Positions 35,926 through 48,310 of a DNA stretch of 64,000 bases are shown here, piece by piece. Below the pieces are notes generated by a model. It worked only from the letters and a program-made list of their open reading frames with translations. It searched no databases and was not told the DNA's origin. The DNA is from Eupeodes corollae. Its lineage: Eukaryota > Arthropoda > Insecta > Diptera > Syrphidae. The stretch is taken from contig NC_079147.1 of the NCBI RefSeq assembly GCF_945859685.1, positions 282,635,679-282,699,678 on the forward strand, given 5' to 3'. The translations under genes and the position numbers were made by a program. The number at the start of each line of letters is the position of its first letter. Position 1 is the first letter of the stretch.

Positions 35926-36901
35926 TTTCTATAGGAAGTTATTGTAATGGCTCCGATTTGTTAAATTTAAAATTGACATTTCTCGACGTTTCACGGTCCC
36001 TACAGTCAAAATAAAAGGTTTTAGAAAGATGTCTGTGTGTACGTACGTTCGTACGTCAGTACGTCCGTATGATCGCGACGTTTTTTCGTTGCCCATAGCT
36101 CAAGACCTAGAAGAGATATCGATTTCAAATAAATTTTGTTATACAGATAATAAGGCAGAAAGATGTAGAAAGGGCCCTCAACTAAATTGCGTGGGTGGTG
36201 TTTTTACCCTAGCAGTTTAAACAAAATGCGAAAATTTTGGTTTTGGAAAATATCTTACGACCAAAAAACGCTAGAGACTTGAGTTAAATTTTATATAATA
36301 TACTGTAACGTGATATCAAAGAATTATATTTTTTGAAAAAAATAAATTCAACGCTTTTTTTTATAAATCGAAAAAACTGAAAAAAAAATTTATCACCACA
36401 AAAATTTTACGACTAAAACGAAGAATAATGTTTTTGACATCTGATAAATTTTTGAGAAAAATCGAATTGACAGTTTTTTACAAAAAATTAAGAACCGAAA
36501 AAAAAATTAACAATAGTTGGTAAAAAATGATTTTCGACTCCAATAGCTTTTCAAAAGATATTAGCTTTAATTTACTTTTATCTTTCAAAAAATATTGTTG
36601 TCAACTTTCAGTAACATTTTGAAAAAAATCGAATAGACAGTTTTTGTACAAACAATTAAAAACATAACCAAAATTTAACAAAAGCTTTACAAAAATTAAA
36701 AATATTGGCTTCAAACTTATTTTATTTCATAGAAAATATTGTTTTCGATATTCAGTAATTTTTATATAAAAATCCAACAGTCCGTTCCTTCACAAAAAAT
36801 AAAATCTACAAAAAATAGTACGCCTAGACAAACTTTTAAGCAAGATAAATCGACAGACGGGATGTGAAGTTATCAGTGTGGGTCGCATCCCAGCCTCTTT
36901 T
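35926..36901 (+). mobile_element. CTR element, sense, head to head with an antisense copy
   Basis: Begins ctataggaagttattgtaatgg, has an ACGT-rich patch (36040-36085), tandem units with tcgaattgacag (36460) and tcgaatagacag (36635), and ends ggtcgcatcccagcctctttt. One or more units are fewer than in the 49956 copy. Confidence 0.82.
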
Positions 36902-37260
36902 CTTGGATTATCATTTGCCCAAATGAGGAAATTCTGCTTATCGACGAATCCATTGAGGTGAGCAGGTGCCTCATCACTGAAGATGATTTTCTTCAAAAAC
37001 TGTTGCCTGATTTTTCACATTGTACGCACAAACTCAGAAAAAAAAATCATGAGTTTCACGATATTTGATTAAAACGTCTACTTTCATAGTAAACGTGAAT
37101 AACTTTAACGCATTGCTTGATTGTGTTTCCTTAAATAGATCAAATTGAAGTAGTCTAAAATTGGAAAATGTCAAATAAAATGCAGAAAAATACCTGACGT
37201 TTAGGTGCGGTTCTCATTTAACATCGGCCGTTAAAATGTAACCACCATTTTTTGATCTAC
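36897..37260 (-). mobile_element. Mariner-like element fragment with internal deletion
   Basis: A minus-strand piece reads KKIIFSDEAPAHLNGFVDKQ (36996-36930), the first catalytic D region of the same transposase group as 23004. It is preceded by a non-coding stretch ending ggtgcggttctcatttaac, so the DNA-binding domain is missing. The left side abuts the CTR 3' end. Confidence 0.6.
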
Positions 37261-39857
37261 ATGTACTCATCTTCGACACATTATAACAACATATTATAAA
37301 GAAGTTTCTAAAAATATCGCTTTATTTTTCAATAGTCAAGTATTTAAAACAAGAAATAGCTACTTCGAGGTTAATTTATCTAAAAATCACCTAACTTCCA
37401 AAAATAACTTCAATGTTAAAAAAGTCCTTTCAAATTTTGAATGACTGGGGAGGTATTATGATAAAATTTAAAATTGAGAAAAATAACAAAAATAAAATTT
37501 GTATGAAGAAAACACCGAAATGAAATATTTTAATTTGCATAATTTTAACTTAAAATTGTATGAATATCTTTCTATCTTGTAAAAAATATAAATAGATTCC
37601 CACATATAAGAAAATAACCCATTCTTGCCCCGAGTCATATTGCAACAGCAACCCAACAGCAAATGTCAATTGAATTCTTATTTTCTTTATTTTTTGAAAA
37701 ATATCATTTTCCAAATCAAATTTATCCAAAGCTCTTACAACTTGCCATTCAATTTTCTAAGCACGATTTTCACAAAAATTGAAAATATTCCTTATACTCG
37801 TTTTCGTATGTAGTCTAAGGAAATAAAATTGCAAATTCAAATGTGTTAAGTTAAATGAAATAAAAATACAAAAAAATATAAAATCCTGAGAGGTAGCAAG
37901 AACAACATTTACGTACATATACGACTACAAGTATGATCAAAATAAATAGTAGGTAAGATACATACCTTGTCGTGTTTGTCGTTGTTGTTGTTGTTGTTGG
38001 ATCTTTGGTGATGTGCTCCACAAGGACCTAAAGCATATAGAGCAGACGAAAAGTCAACATCGCACCACCTCGAGGCAACCAAATTTGTCCTCCAATATAC
38101 CAGAAGCACTCATATAATATCTTCCGTTCGCTTATACCGACAACGACGACGAGAAGCCAATGTCGATGAACAGTAAAGATAAACAGGAGATGATATTGTT
38201 GCATATATAATATCTACCGTTTTCGTTTATATCCTTTTTGAAGGTAAGGACATGTTATTTTTTTTTGAGTTAAAGATTTTTATTTCGAATGCCTCGATAT
38301 TTCAAACAAAGAAAAATGAGTGTGGAGCTTATTTCTATTACGAGAAATTGTTCATTTCTAAAATTGAAATTGTACTTCTGATGACTTCTTCTTTAAATTT
38401 CAGAAAAAGGATATTTCCACCATCAGGATACAGACAAACCTAAAATCTATGGAAATTTGCACAAAACTTCGATGTTTAAAAATTAAAACTTCTCTCCTTA
38501 GTTATCCCAAATTAAACACACGAGCTAAAAAAAACTCATTTCTATTCAAAACTATGCATGAAGTTTTTTTTAACCAAATTTCACATCCTCATTCAATATT
38601 AGGGAGAGTCTATGTCTGTTTGTCTGTCTCGGTATATTTCACATAAATTATTTATTTTGTTTAAACCAATTTAATTCCAAAACTATTATTTACCCAGAGT
38701 TGAACATAAATTCTCATCAAAATCCACAATGACATATGGCAAAAATCTAATCCTAAATCAACTATCATCATCATCATCCCCATTCCCATCCACATCAATA
38801 TCCTTTCCATTTTCATTCTTTCAGAGCAGGAAGCTTTGAGAATATAATTAAAATCCTTTTTCATTATAATTTTTTTCAGTCTTTCGCATAAAATAAAAAC
38901 ATATTATAGGAAGCTCCTAAAAAAACATCATCAACACCCTCTCAAATGAAAATTCCCCCAAAATTGACATTCTCTATCCCATTTAAATCGTAAAATATAG
39001 AAGAAGGAACATCAGGACCTCATTCTCGAACACGACTCGCTGTTAAAACAAAATATATTCCTGGATGTCCCTCTAATCCAATCAACAGTATTAATTATGT
39101 AGGAGAACATGCCTCAATAGCTTTTGCCTCACTCATGTCAAAGCATCATCATCATCATCGTCGTCCTCATGAAAATAGCTTCATGAAAAATTTAAAATAT
39201 TTTTTTCTTTTTTTTGATTTCTAACAAATCCCGACAGGACAATTGATTAGAGAACCAACTAGTTTTAGCTTATTTCTAAAAATGTGTGTACTTTATTTTT
39301 GTTAGTAGGTATTTGTGTTTCTTTTATTTGAGTGGTGTTTGAGTTTCTCTTGGTGATTTATTTAGGAGCTTTTTTGAATAGAGTCCTTTGGTGAAAAAAT
39401 AACATTTATATAATTTAAAATGGAGAGACACCCTCTCTTAACTGCCAGTCAGAGGCGGATTTGATGGTTTAAGGGGCAGAATAATTGAATTTTTGTTATG
39501 AGTCAAAGTTTTCAGTGATGTCTTAAAATTTTGATTGTTAATATCCTCGATATTAGCATTCACGTGGCTTCAAAGAAAAAAGTCTAATGGTGTTGAATCC
39601 AAGATCTCTGTGGATAATTCTAATTGGCTCTTCGAGAAATATTATGATTATCAAACTTTTCTTGCAAAATTGAAAATTGAAATTATTTTCTTTCTTTTTC
39701 GTATGTCCGTAGCGCCCATTCGCCGTAATAGTTTCAGGATAGCTACAAAAATTTGACCACCAGTGACTCGTCGGGGACGAGGAGCTTTTTCATCAATATA
39801 CCTAAGATTTAAGCCTCCTCTCTGTGGAACAATAATGGAATTGGCCACACCACTATT
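37261..39857. other. AT-rich DNA with simple repeats; no supported gene
   Basis: A (GTT)6 tract lies at 37979-37997. On the minus strand the frame around it reads into a possible splice donor, aag/gtatgt, near 37960, but nothing else supports an exon. Two similar atataatatct.ccgttt words occur at 38110 and 38206. A catcatcat tract lies near 38763. A cagaggcggattt word at 39451 resembles a hAT end, without a partner. Confidence 0.4.
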
Positions 39858-40915
39858 TTGAACTCGTTCAAAACTTCAAACAGTAATATTGTCTACACCA
39901 AACCCCATCCTCAGATTAATAACTATAGCTTCAAAGTGACTATACCTCCCAGGTCTTCTTGGGAGAATACATCATTTTTAAACGATGATCCTATAAACTT
40001 TTATACAGACGAATCAAAAACGGAGGATGGGCTTGGTGGAGGCCTATACTCAGATAGACTAAACCTAAGTCTCTCCTTTCGTCTACCCGATCATTGTAGA
40101 GTGTTCCAAGCTGAAATCCAGGCTATAAAAGAAGTCCTATCCTGGCTTAGAGAAAACGTTATATCAACTAATGATATATGCATCTTCTCGGATAGCCAAG
40201 CTGAGTTAAAGTCCCTAGACTATGTCTCCACTAACTCACTAACAGCCCTTAATTGTCAATCATCTCTTACGGAGATGGCTACAAAATTCAATATTCACCT
40301 TTTCTGGGTGCCAGGCCATAGAGACATTCCAGGAAATTACAAAGCCGACGAACTTGCAAAAAGCGGAACAAACTTACCTCTGCTGGCTCACAATTCTAGC
40401 ATAGGTATCCCCTTAGCTACATGTAAACTCATGTTAAAGCAAGATAACATAGAGAAAACAAACTTTAGGTGGAATAACACCACCACCTGTTTAGCGACAA
40501 AACTAATTTGGCCTAATCTTAGCGCCAGGCGCTCAAAACAAGTAGATTGCACATAAGCTACGTTATAGATGTCCTGACTGAGCACTGCTTAATAGAAAGG
40601 CATGCTATTCGACTTGGAGCCCCTGCAAATGATTTTTGTAGGATTTCTATGGACGAGGAGGAGTCAACCTCTCATCGTCTGTGCACATGCCTTGCCTTAT
40701 CACAAAGACGTAGAATTCACCTTGGAACCTACTACTTCAACGATTCCAGCGATCCTAAAAATTCTGGCATTATTTGTCTCCTACGTCTCATTTGGAGCTC
40801 AAATTGGTTCGATGAGTTGAGCTGATCAACTGATCTATGTGGTATCACAACGGACCATACTTTGGTCTAAGCGTGTTGGACTTCCCAACCAACAGCCACT
40901 TTAACCTAACCTACC
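39858..40915 (+). mobile_element. LINE 3' end with complete RNase H motifs (I/LOA-like)
   Basis: The 232-codon frame to 40556 keeps all four RNase H acidic positions: YTDESK, FQAEIQAI, FSDSQAE and the KADELAKSG word after WVPGHRD. A one-base frame change near 40550 leads into the zinc-knuckle tail DFCRISMDEEE, SHRLCTC (to 40825). A short 3' UTR follows and ends aacctaacctacc near 40915. RT and upstream parts are missing. RNase H here would remove RNA during cDNA synthesis. The element is related to, but not the same as, the one at 2337-4470. Confidence 0.8.
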
Positions 40916-40917
40916 TT

Positions 40918-41060
40918 GGATTTTCCTAACACCAAGTACGTGCTACACTTCAGTTTATTAACGTTGCCTTAGACCTGCGCAAATGGGCTCCATCACTAAA
41001 GATGATTTTTTGATGATAACCCAAGCTAGTTAGTTTCATTTACATGTTACTAGTAATGGA
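40918..41060 (-). mobile_element. Small mariner-like transposase fragment
   Basis: Minus strand gives HQKIIFSDGAHL (near 41020-40985), matching the first catalytic D region seen at 23385 and 36950. Too short to place further. Confidence 0.45.
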
Positions 41061-41429
41061 TCGGTTTGAGCTTTTTTGAACAACGAACTTTAAAAGTCTT
41101 TTTGCAAATAACGGCGCGACGGAGTGTCCTTAATGAAATTACTTATTTTCAAGACTGATGAGAAATCGAAAAACACTACAAGCTATATCAGCTATATCTG
41201 TTATAAGTTATCCCTGGGAAAAGAACTTGGTTTTGATTCTTCACATCTCTTATTTGTCCAAACATTTTTCACCAGTTTTACTACATCCAAGCAAGAAGGT
41301 ATTACACGAAAACTTGAAAATGCTTTAATTTTTGCATTTTGTGGATGCATAATTGTCACAATTTTTTATAGCGAATGTTGATAATTTCAACGCATTTTCA
41401 TACAGAGGCCAGCTCAGCTTATGAGCTTC

Positions 41430-41900
41430 ATATTGATGAAACCTAATGACTCGCTGATCTATAAGTTTCTATATCCGTACCTCTACTTGAAACTATTCAC
41501 GGTACTCTCCCTACTAATTAAAACTTATCTTTTCTCCATGCTCCATTTTTTGCTGCAGTTTATGCTCTTGGTGCTCATATCGCTTTTTGGCACTAGTTTA
41601 CTGACTGATATACTCGCTGTTTTAGTTGTACTTTTTCTCGGAATGGAACTATACTCGCTACTGCACTCATTGCATATAACTTTTTTCCCTGCTTTACTTT
41701 TGGTGCCCACATCGTTGTTCTACTCGCTTTTGTACCACTGATTTACTGACTGATATTTTTGCTGTTTTACATTTACCTCTACTCGCTACTGTACTCATTG
41801 TTCTAACTCGATTTTGTACCACTGATTTACTAACTGATATTTTCGCTGTTTTACATGCTACTCATTGTTTTAAACTTTTCTTTATTTACAACTTTTAGCT
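41430..41900. repeat. Degenerate tandem repeat rich in TACTCGCT
   Basis: Units starting (a)ctgatttactgactgatat at about 41593, 41735 and 41818 carry ctactcgct and gtactcattg words. Similar words recur at 43425-43860 on the far side of the HPF1 remnant (ctactcgtt, ttactcgct). Confidence 0.55.
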
Positions 41901-42159
41901 GCACTAAACGCTCTATACTTACCCATTGATTTTCTTGGTGCATAAATCATTGATCTGCACTCTAATTTTTTCACTGATTTACAGCCTCGAAAACCCGAAG
42001 ATTATTCACACCGAACATTTACACGTTTTCATTTGACATTTAAATTTATTTAATACCTTCTGTCAAATTTTGTATTGATGACAAAATGTGTGAGTAAAAC
42101 GTTTTGTCCTTCTTAAATTATTTGTATAATATAATAATAATTCAAATTGATTTTAACGT

Positions 42160-42331
42160 ACACGTACCACTAGCTCGTCTCGAAGAAGAGTTTCAACTGA
42201 AGTTCTGGGGAAGGGTGGAATGGGCTCGAGATATGCACCACCAAGAACTACAAGCTCGCTTGGCTGCAGCTATCCTCTCTGTTTACTTCAACCGGTCCGA
42301 ACAATTCACTAAAGAGAAGCTAATTGTGTAG
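42160..42331 (+). pseudogene. ATPAF2: ATPAF2 (ATP12) C-terminal fragment
   Basis: The end of the frame reads LARLEEEFQLKFWGRVEWAR, then a QELQARLAAAIL stretch and a stop. It matches what I know of the C-terminus of ATP synthase F1 assembly factor 2, with a LEEE run, a WG then EWA pattern, and an EL-AR-AA motif. That protein chaperones the F1 alpha subunit in mitochondria. Only about 55 residues are present and no upstream exon was found, so this is a fragment. AATAAA follows at about 42373. It lies tail to tail with the HPF1 remnant, 90 bp apart. Confidence 0.6.
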
Positions 42332-42420
42332 AAAATATATCACAGAATTAACAATAACCAAAACTGTTACAATAAAAATTCATTTTATTTAAAACATTTT
42401 CTTCTTCTTTCACAACAAAT

Positions 42421-43200
42421 TCAATCCGAAATACTGAGCTTATAACCATTGTTTCTGTTGGACAAATGTTCCTTCATAATCGCCATATATTGTGGCCGTC
42501 CGAGCAACTTATAGGCGGGGTTGAGAAGATTCTGAACGATTTCGTGTAGGTCCTTATAGCCGGAGGAGAAAAGGTCAATTCCTAGTTCCAGATTCGTATC
42601 AAAATCACACTCATCCAAAGCGATCACTGAAGCTGTTATGATGGGCTGCAATTTCTCCATGACCTCTTTGGCTTCTTCCTTTGGAGGCTCGCCTGACTTG
42701 TCCAAAGCACAGAGGATCTTCTTGATGTTGGCATCGCTGTCCATCTTTTCTTCCATAATTATTTTCCTCCACAAATGACCTTATCGCCTTTCTCTTGTGA
42801 TTGAACGGAGTTACCGGAAAGTCTTTCTTCAGGTAGTAACAGAAAGCGTCGAACATATTTGTGGTTACGAGTTAGAAGACGCTTCTATGAGCAAGTCTTC
42901 CTCGTCCTTTGGGCCGGCACGCCAGTAGCCATAGTGAATTCCGGTTCCTCGCTTAACAAAGAGCGTTTGAAACTCTAGAGGACAATGAAAGATCTGCCAG
43001 TGCCGCAAATAGTCACCGGGGCTTTTATTCTCGACGTTTTTTTGTTGCCAAGCAGCTCCCCCAAAGTTTTTTTTTCTCTTCCATATTCTTAAATAAAAAA
43101 CAAAACGTAATAATTCTTATTTTGTAAGGAAATTCTTTAAATAATATTACTTACCACGACCAAACTTCTTTCAAAATTTAATATATGTTTTGACAGCAGC
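42421..43200 (-). pseudogene. HPF1: HPF1-like remnant (histone PARylation factor 1)
   Basis: Minus strand. The C-terminal frame (42774-42421) has LDECDFDTNLELGIDLFSSG and ends in a basic tail, matching the HPF1 C-terminal core (DECDYGxGLELGxDLF). Upstream, other frames keep SPGDYLRHWQIFHCPLEFQT and FVKRGTGIHYGYWR (about 43025-42905) and FDAFCYYLKKDFP (42850). A 67-nt intron, GTAAGT to TTTAAG, survives at 43154-43088, so this is not a processed copy. A stop in the first exon, two frame changes (near 42866 and 42770) and loss of the middle of the protein argue against function. HPF1 directs PARP1 to serine ADP-ribosylation after DNA damage. Confidence 0.75.
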
Positions 43201-44477
43201 CATCACATGTTTTACTAACATTAATTTGAGCGCTGAATGTTTCGAAAGGTTTGTTTGTTTAGTTCAACTTTGAATAGCTACTATTTTTGAGAGGTTTTAT
43301 ATAAAACTTGTGGTTTAAGAAAACTTGTGGTTTACCAAAAATGTATGAGAAGACTTAAGTTTTCGATATAGGCTTTCAGCCAAAACCGAGTTTGGGACTT
43401 GGTGTGAAAAGTCTATTACTCAGAACTCTACTCGTTCTTTTATTTGTTTCTACAGACGACACTCTACTGGCTTCACTCTTATTATCTACCGCCTGCTGTA
43501 GTTAACTCACTCTTCTTTTTCGAACCTCAGATTTACTCGTTATTTTACCGATACTCTTAGTTCTTGACAACTCGTTGGTCTACCCTCTGCTTTACTTTCT
43601 ATTCTATTTGATTATCTACTATTTTATCTCTTATCTTCTATACTTGCAGCTCTGTTTGCTGCTTTTGACATTGCTCTACTCGTTACTCGTTGCATAAGCT
43701 CTACATGTAGCCTTAATTGTGGCTTTTATTCGATGCTTTATTCGCTGCATTATTTTGTACTCAACTTACTAGTTGATAGGGTTTGACAAAGGACATCGTT
43801 AAAATATAATAACATAAAATGATTTTAAGCAAATTTGTTACTTTTTGTAATTACTCGCTAGTTTGATTTAATATTCAAACTATTAAACTGCTTCTTAACT
43901 GTCTCTTTTTTCTACATCACTCCTTCTTAAGTTTTTTAGGCTTCAGAACTTAACAAATTTGTCCCTGTTCACTCTCTATACGTATTCTTTATCTTTATAT
44001 ACGTATAGTTCCCCAACGACAACGTTTCATTTTCATCTCGATATATTTACCATGCGGATTAGTTCTCGTTTCGTATACAATATTTGTTCAATATTGTAGA
44101 TTCTCGAATTCCTTAATATGATTCCTGGATGATGATGGCTGCTCCACTCATAGTATAGCAACTCATATAGAAAATGGGGAAAATATAGGAATTCGAGGAC
44201 TGTTGCTGTTGCCACATCATCACATCACAACATCACTCCTCATCGTCGTCGTTGTCGTCCTCCTCCTTGCTGCCTGCCATCGTCGGTGATGGGTGGCTCG
44301 TTAAAAATGCAAATCGAACCAAAAAGCCAGAAGAATATTTGATTTCTGCACTCTCAGTGTGTGACAACATTCACATCATCAGCAAAATTTATATCAGCTT
44401 CAGCAGCAACCAAATATAGAGCCTTTCAAAAATCTGAGGTTCGGAGAAAAGAGAAAGAGAGAGGATGAGCATGACCA
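43201..44477. other. Unique DNA before copy B; no gene called
   Basis: TACTCG-rich words lie at 43425-43860. An acidic 15-codon minus-strand frame beginning MAGSKEEDDNDDDEE (44280-44233) sits in a GAC/GAT simple repeat and has no further support. Confidence 0.4.
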
Positions 44478-46086
44478 AGGATATGACAATATTTTGAAGT
44501 TTATTCATTAAAATCGAGCAAGGTATGTGTATTGTGTTGAATATTGTCCTTTCCTCAGCCATTTTCCCGGTCGAGCCCCCATAATAAAATGTTGGGGTGT
44601 TGAATGTTGATGGTGATTTTCAAGTCCAGTCTCCCTCTGTTGACACTCATGTGGAAATATTTTGAAATCACACCAAAAGCCCCTCGTGATAACAGCTCCC
44701 TGTGGGGCTGCAACATCCCATCTCATAGCCTTTACAGCTTTCCGCATGAAGACCACAATAAATAATGTCACAACATGGCAATATGAGGCCGTACGGTATG
44801 GTTTTTGTGGACTTATAACCAAATTTGGCTCAGGATGCAGTAAAAATCAATCGCCCCTTCTCGGAAAAACCACAGGTGGCGGTGGTGGTATGTGGTGTGT
44901 GGTAAGTGGTAAATGATAAGAGGTGTGAGGGTAGCTAAGCTTTGTTGGCGTTATGACGATTTTGAGGTTTTACCAAAAATTTACCAATTGAAAATTACAA
45001 ATTCAAATTATTCCCTTGTTTCTTTTTTCATCCCTAAAGAAGAGAAGGGATGATGATGGGGTAGGTCGAAGGTAGGTACGTAATATTTCAATTCAGTTGA
45101 GAGGATATTTAATCCCGTTTGTTATAGAATTGAATTGAATAATACGCTTTTCACGGTAACTGATGTGGTTGTTGTAATCTCTGCAAATCCGGTTATCACA
45201 CAAGAAATTTATTGTTTTCGAGTAAAAAAATAAGGGTATTGAATTTCCTTATGCTTGATTTTATGGTTGATTGGGAATCTAACAAAAAAAATTGTGCCAT
45301 TTCTGATGATGGCGCACAATAAATACCATTTAAAGATTTTTGTTTCAAAAAGGTTAGCTTTTTTGTTATTTGGTAGTTTGTGGTAGCCAACAAAATCATC
45401 ATCAAAAAGAAAATGTTTGTAATCGTTGAAAGACTATGATTTTGGGTGCAATATAAAGAGTTTTTCAAATTTTAATCGAAATATTTAATTAGGTGATTTT
45501 GTGTTATGAGTCTCTTTTAGACGATATATAAAGTTTTAAGCAAACCTTTGATTTAATACTTTCATGCCTTAGAAAAATAAGTTTTGGAGTTAATTTTAAG
45601 TGATGATTTCAAATCCAAACTTTAGTTTAAACTATTCGCTGAAATTTTGAAAACACCCTGTTTCAATATTAGTTTCATACTGTTTGGATAACAGATTCGT
45701 TACAAGAGCATAACTTACTTTCAAACCGTTTTCTGCTGAAAACCGTATAAGCATAGATGGTTAAGTGATTCTTTTAAAGTTTTGTAAGACACGTAAAATA
45801 TAACAGCCTAAGAAGATTTGTCGAATATTATGTAAAATATTTTTCAACCAAATATTGAATATTGTGTTTTTTTTATAATTTTAAAAAACCTGACATTAAT
45901 TTTGATGTCAGATTTAATAAACCATTTTTATAAAAATGAAAGTGCAATTATACTGAAAATAAATTGACAGTCTAAAAGACGTTATGACTATTACTGTGTT
46001 GATCATCATTCATGGTACTTGGGAACTTTTTTAGGCAATAATTTTTCAAGTTATTCTAAGAAAAATGCTTTTGGTTAAAAGTTTTA
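44478..46086. other. Copy B counterpart of 1-1860; non-coding
   Basis: Closely matches copy A except for about 284 bp absent near 45508 and a short unrelated stretch at 45285-45400. No gene supported. Confidence 0.5.
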
Positions 46087-47517
46087 AACTTCAAATAGGA
46101 AGTTATTGTAATGGGTCCGGTTTGTCATATTGAAAATTTTTACATTTCTCGACGTTTCAAGGTCCTAGAGACGAAATAAAAGATTTTTAGAGAGACGTCT
46201 GTGCGTGCGTGTGTACGTATGTACGTTCGTACATCCGCACGTCCGGACGGACGCCTCCGTACGTTCGCAACGTTTTTTTCGTCGTCCATAGCTCAAGAAC
46301 CAGGAGAAATATCGACTTCAAATAAATTTTGTTATGCAGATAATAAGGCAGAAAGATGCAGAAAGGGCTCTCAAGAAAATTGCGTGGGTGATTTTTTTAC
46401 CATAGCAGTTTGAAAAAAAGGTGAACATTTTGGTTAACCCTAAATATCTTACGAACCAAAAACACTAGAGACTTGAATTGACTTTTATATTATATATTGT
46501 AAGAAGTATATTTTTTGAAAAAAATCCTATTAACGTTTTTTTTTATTAATCAAAAAAAACTGAAAAAAAAATGTTTCACCTCCAAAATTTAACGACTAAA
46601 ATATGATTTCATCTCCAAAACAATTTTGAGCAACGGAGAATAATGTTTTTGAAATCTGATAAAATTTTGAGAAAAATCGATTGAGAGTTTTTTTTTATAA
46701 AAAATAAAAATCAAAAAAAACATTACTCAAAGTTGGTAAAAATTGCATATCGATTGTAATATCATTTCAAAAACTTGAAATTAAGGCTTCAAACTTTATT
46801 TATCTTATAAGAAAAATTGTTTTCAACATTCTGAAAAAATGTTGAGAAAAATCGAATTGACAGTTTTTTTCCAAAAAAATAAAAACCAAAAAAAATCAAT
46901 AAATATTATATAAATATGTTTTCAAAAATTGTAGATATTGGCTTTAATCTACTTTTATTTTTCAAAAAATATTGTTTTCCACATTCAAAAATTAAAAAAA
47001 AAAATGGAATTGACAGTTTTTTTTACAAAAAATTAAAAACCGAAAAAAAAATTAACAAAAGTTTATAAAAATTGATTTTCAACTCAAATATCTTTTAAAA
47101 AAATTGGGATAATGGCTTCTCGCTAATTTTAACTTGTAAGGAATATATTGTTTTCAACATTAGGAAAAATTTTGAGAAAAATCGAATTTCAAGTTTTACT
47201 TACAAAAAATAAAAACCTAAAAAAATACAATACTAAAACTAAAAATAAAATTTTACTTTCGATTTAAATAGCTTTTCAAATATTAAAAATATTGGCTTCA
47301 AACTTATTTTATTTCACAGAAAATATTGTTTTCGATATTCAGTAAATTTTATATAAAAATTCAACAGTCCGTTTTTTCATAAAAATAAAATCGACAAAAA
47401 ATAGTACTCAAATTTGGTAAAAATTAATACGAGAGTATAAAGACAAACTTTTAAGCAAGATAAATCGACAGACGATATGAGAAGTTATGAGTGTGGGTCG
47501 CATCCCAGCCTCTTTTT
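46087..47517 (+). mobile_element. CTR element, full length, absent from copy A
   Basis: Runs from aacttcaaataggaagtt to catcccagcctcttttt, about 1.43 kb. The ACGT/TCCG patch is at 46205-46275, the conserved gaaatatcgacttcaaataa region at 46305, and the units follow with atcgaattgacag-type motifs (about 46680, 46850, 47010, 47185). Copy A has no insert at the matching place (about 1850-1890). Confidence 0.9.
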
Positions 47518-47754
47518 ATTTTTTTAATTTTTGATGAATTTTATTATTTCTTACAGTTTTGGAAAAACATAAATTCGTAAGTTTTATTTATTTTAGTAGT
47601 GTAAATTGAAATGCATATTTTTATAAGGAAATTTTGATATTTATCAATGTTTAAAGTAATTTTTTTAAATAAAAGGTTATTTTGTAAAAAGGCCGTTCAA
47701 AAAATAGAATGGGTTTTTGTTATATTACATCAATTTTAAGAAGAAGCTGAAATG

Positions 47755-48310
47755 AGAGCTAAACTAATAACTTTATATGACGTCTGTCGGTTTGTCTTGC
47801 TTAAAACTTTATGAAACTTTTCGTAAATATATTTTGTAAAAGATACAAAATTTGAAGTCTTATCCTTCTTTTTTGTCATGAATAAAACAATATTTTAAAA
47901 AAGGTGAAATTGTTCGAAAATCTACTTCTTATAACGAGGTTTTTAATCGAAAACAATTTTTTTCTAATTTTAGTAGCTTTTTATAAAAGATTTTATTTTT
48001 CTAAGAAAATCTAACACGGAAAGTAATAATTTGGAAATCAATACCTTTATCTACTTACAGAATCGGAAATCAATTTTTACCAAATTTAAGTAATATTTTT
48101 TATAGGTTTTTATTTTTTCTATTCGATTTTTCTCAAAATTTTACCAGATATCGAAAACGTTATTCTTCGTTGCATACAATTGTTTTGGAGATAAAAAATA
48201 CAAACCTACGTGCACAGTACACACGCACGCATGGACATCTCTCTAAAAAAAAATTATTGAAACGTCAAGAAATGTCAAAATTTTTAATTCGAAAATTCGG
48301 ACCGTTAATA
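47755..48310 (-). mobile_element. Old diverged CTR element, antisense
   Basis: Keeps gacgtctgtcggtttgtcttg near 47780, unit words near 48070-48150, and an acgcacgcatggacatctct 5'-region word at 48225. The tandem units are largely lost. Its left part also survives in copy A (2085-2336), so it predates the duplication. Confidence 0.6.

Noticed and set aside
37909..38109. Minus-strand exon with poly-Asn and a gtatgt donor
   Set aside because: The Asn run comes from a (GTT)6 microsatellite, and no acceptor or partner exon was found.
39451..39470. hAT-like terminal word cagaggcggattt
   Set aside because: No inverted partner and no 8-bp duplication found nearby.
44233..44280. Acidic 15-codon frame MAGSKEEDDNDDDEE
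   Set aside because: It is encoded by a GAC/GAT simple repeat and ends at once. A first exon cannot be supported.
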